This document shows, one piece after another, positions 63,501 through 64,000 of a stretch of 64,000 nt of DNA. The stretch covers positions 116,713-180,712 of the forward strand of contig VZTI01003366.1 of the NCBI GenBank assembly GCA_013397865.1, given 5' to 3'. Positions within the stretch are counted from its first letter, which is position 1; each line of letters begins with the position of its first letter. Source of the stretch: Struthidea cinerea (lineage: Eukaryota > Chordata > Aves > Passeriformes > Corcoracidae). The translations under genes and the position numbers were made by a program. Below the pieces are notes generated by a model that made no database searches, was not told where the DNA came from, and worked only from the letters and a program-made list of their open reading frames with translations.

Positions 63501-63981
63501 TTCTGGATTTCTACTTTATGTGTTTAATTGGGCTGCTGGCCAGTGGAAATGATTCCTGTGGACAAATGTGTTTGTCATTAAACACATCTGTCTTTCCTAA
63601 CCTGTGTTCTTTCTTCCTCCCTCCGCTCATGAGCTACTACTTTTGTTTAATACTTCCACATTTTGTTTCAAGACAAAAGTCTCATCTAACATACATCAGC
63701 TGGCACTTAAGAAGAGAAACATGAGAAATTTCTCTTTAAAAGCCCTCAGAGTCTGAATATGTTGGTTCATTCCCCCTCCTGACCTGTAATGAGACAGAGT
63801 GCATCAAACATAGAAGAAAACAAATATGTTCACAAGACTGCAGAGAATTATATAAAATTTGTCATGGAATCTCATAATCTCCATAATTTCTGTGACATGT
63901 CTAGGAACACACAAAGCCATTTCTCATGCTACTGATTTAATATGATTCTTTAAGGACAGGTTTTGCTTCTTTTTTAGTCTG
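60587..63981 (-). other. SORCS3: SORCS3 intron upstream of the first recognised exon (partial)
   Basis: This stretch lies 5' of the exon at 60497 on the gene strand. I looked for the preceding propeller exon (family sequence around the segment before VTTGGRA) and saw none with matching phase and splice sites. It holds the CR1 fragment at 62115-62330 and no other feature I can support. Confidence 0.7.
62115..62330 (-). mobile_element. CR1 LINE 3'-end fragment
   Basis: It begins with the CATAGAGTCACACAATGG signature (CR1 3' tail, antisense) and continues with GACCTTAAAGATCAT, CTCTCCAGCTCTCTTGTAG, TACTGGAAGGTG and GTCTCCCCACAGCC.TCTCTTCTGCAGGCTGAACAA, all recognisable CR1 3' UTR blocks. It is diverged and truncated at both ends, in the intron upstream of the first recognisable exon. 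Confidence 0.9.
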
Positions 63982-64000
63982 NNNNNNNNNNNNNNNNNNN
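63982..64000. other. Assembly gap (N run)
   Basis: Nineteen N bases close the window. The N-terminal exons of SORCS3 lie at or beyond this gap. Confidence 1.

Noticed and set aside
1..64000. CRISPR array, operon, phage or other prokaryotic-type system
   Set aside because: No regularly spaced repeats, no dense gene packing and no ribosome-binding pattern. Split exons with GT-AG introns and CR1 elements show vertebrate nuclear DNA.

Overview
This is intronic and exonic DNA of a vertebrate, almost certainly a bird. The avian call rests on CR1-type LINE fragments (about 46049-46135, 60240-60470 and 62115-62330) and two LTR elements that resemble avian endogenous retrovirus LTRs. Nearly everything in the window belongs to one gene on the minus strand. 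Twenty coding exons with GT-AG borders and consistent phases run from 60586 down to the stop codon at 259-261. Joined, they give 2457 bases in one open frame: the C-terminal 818 residues of a VPS10-domain sorting receptor. I identify it as SORCS3. The paralogue SORCS1 is less likely, although several exons carry SORCS1-like residues.

Layout, reading the gene 5' to 3' (high to low coordinates). 63982-64000 is an assembly gap. 60587-63981 is intron with one CR1 fragment and no exon I recognise; the N-terminal exons lie beyond the gap. Seven exons between 60586 and 49826 encode the second part of the VPS10 beta-propeller. A 16.3 kb intron (33522-49825) follows. Four exons between 33521 and 25860 encode the end of the propeller region and a ten-cysteine (10CC) module. 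Exons at 21465-21651, 18338-18471 and 14017-14140 encode two PKD-like domains. Exons at 11272-11384, 9300-9431 and 7336-7435 encode the membrane-proximal ectodomain. 5193-5298 encodes the transmembrane helix, 913-1073 most of the cytoplasmic tail, and 259-323 the last 20 residues, which end in a class I PDZ ligand (TSV). 1-258 is the start of the 3' UTR.

Other content is intronic: a 461 bp solo LTR with a 6 bp target-site duplication (56501-56961), a truncated LTR-like element (about 14757-15279), CR1 fragments, simple repeats, a perfect 16 bp inverted repeat near 20910, and a diverged tandem duplication near 17911-18046. I found no second protein-coding gene, RNA gene, CRISPR array or bacterial-type system. 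The plus-strand reading frames look like chance frames or exon shadows.

Protein and family comparisons are from memory; no search or alignment was run.
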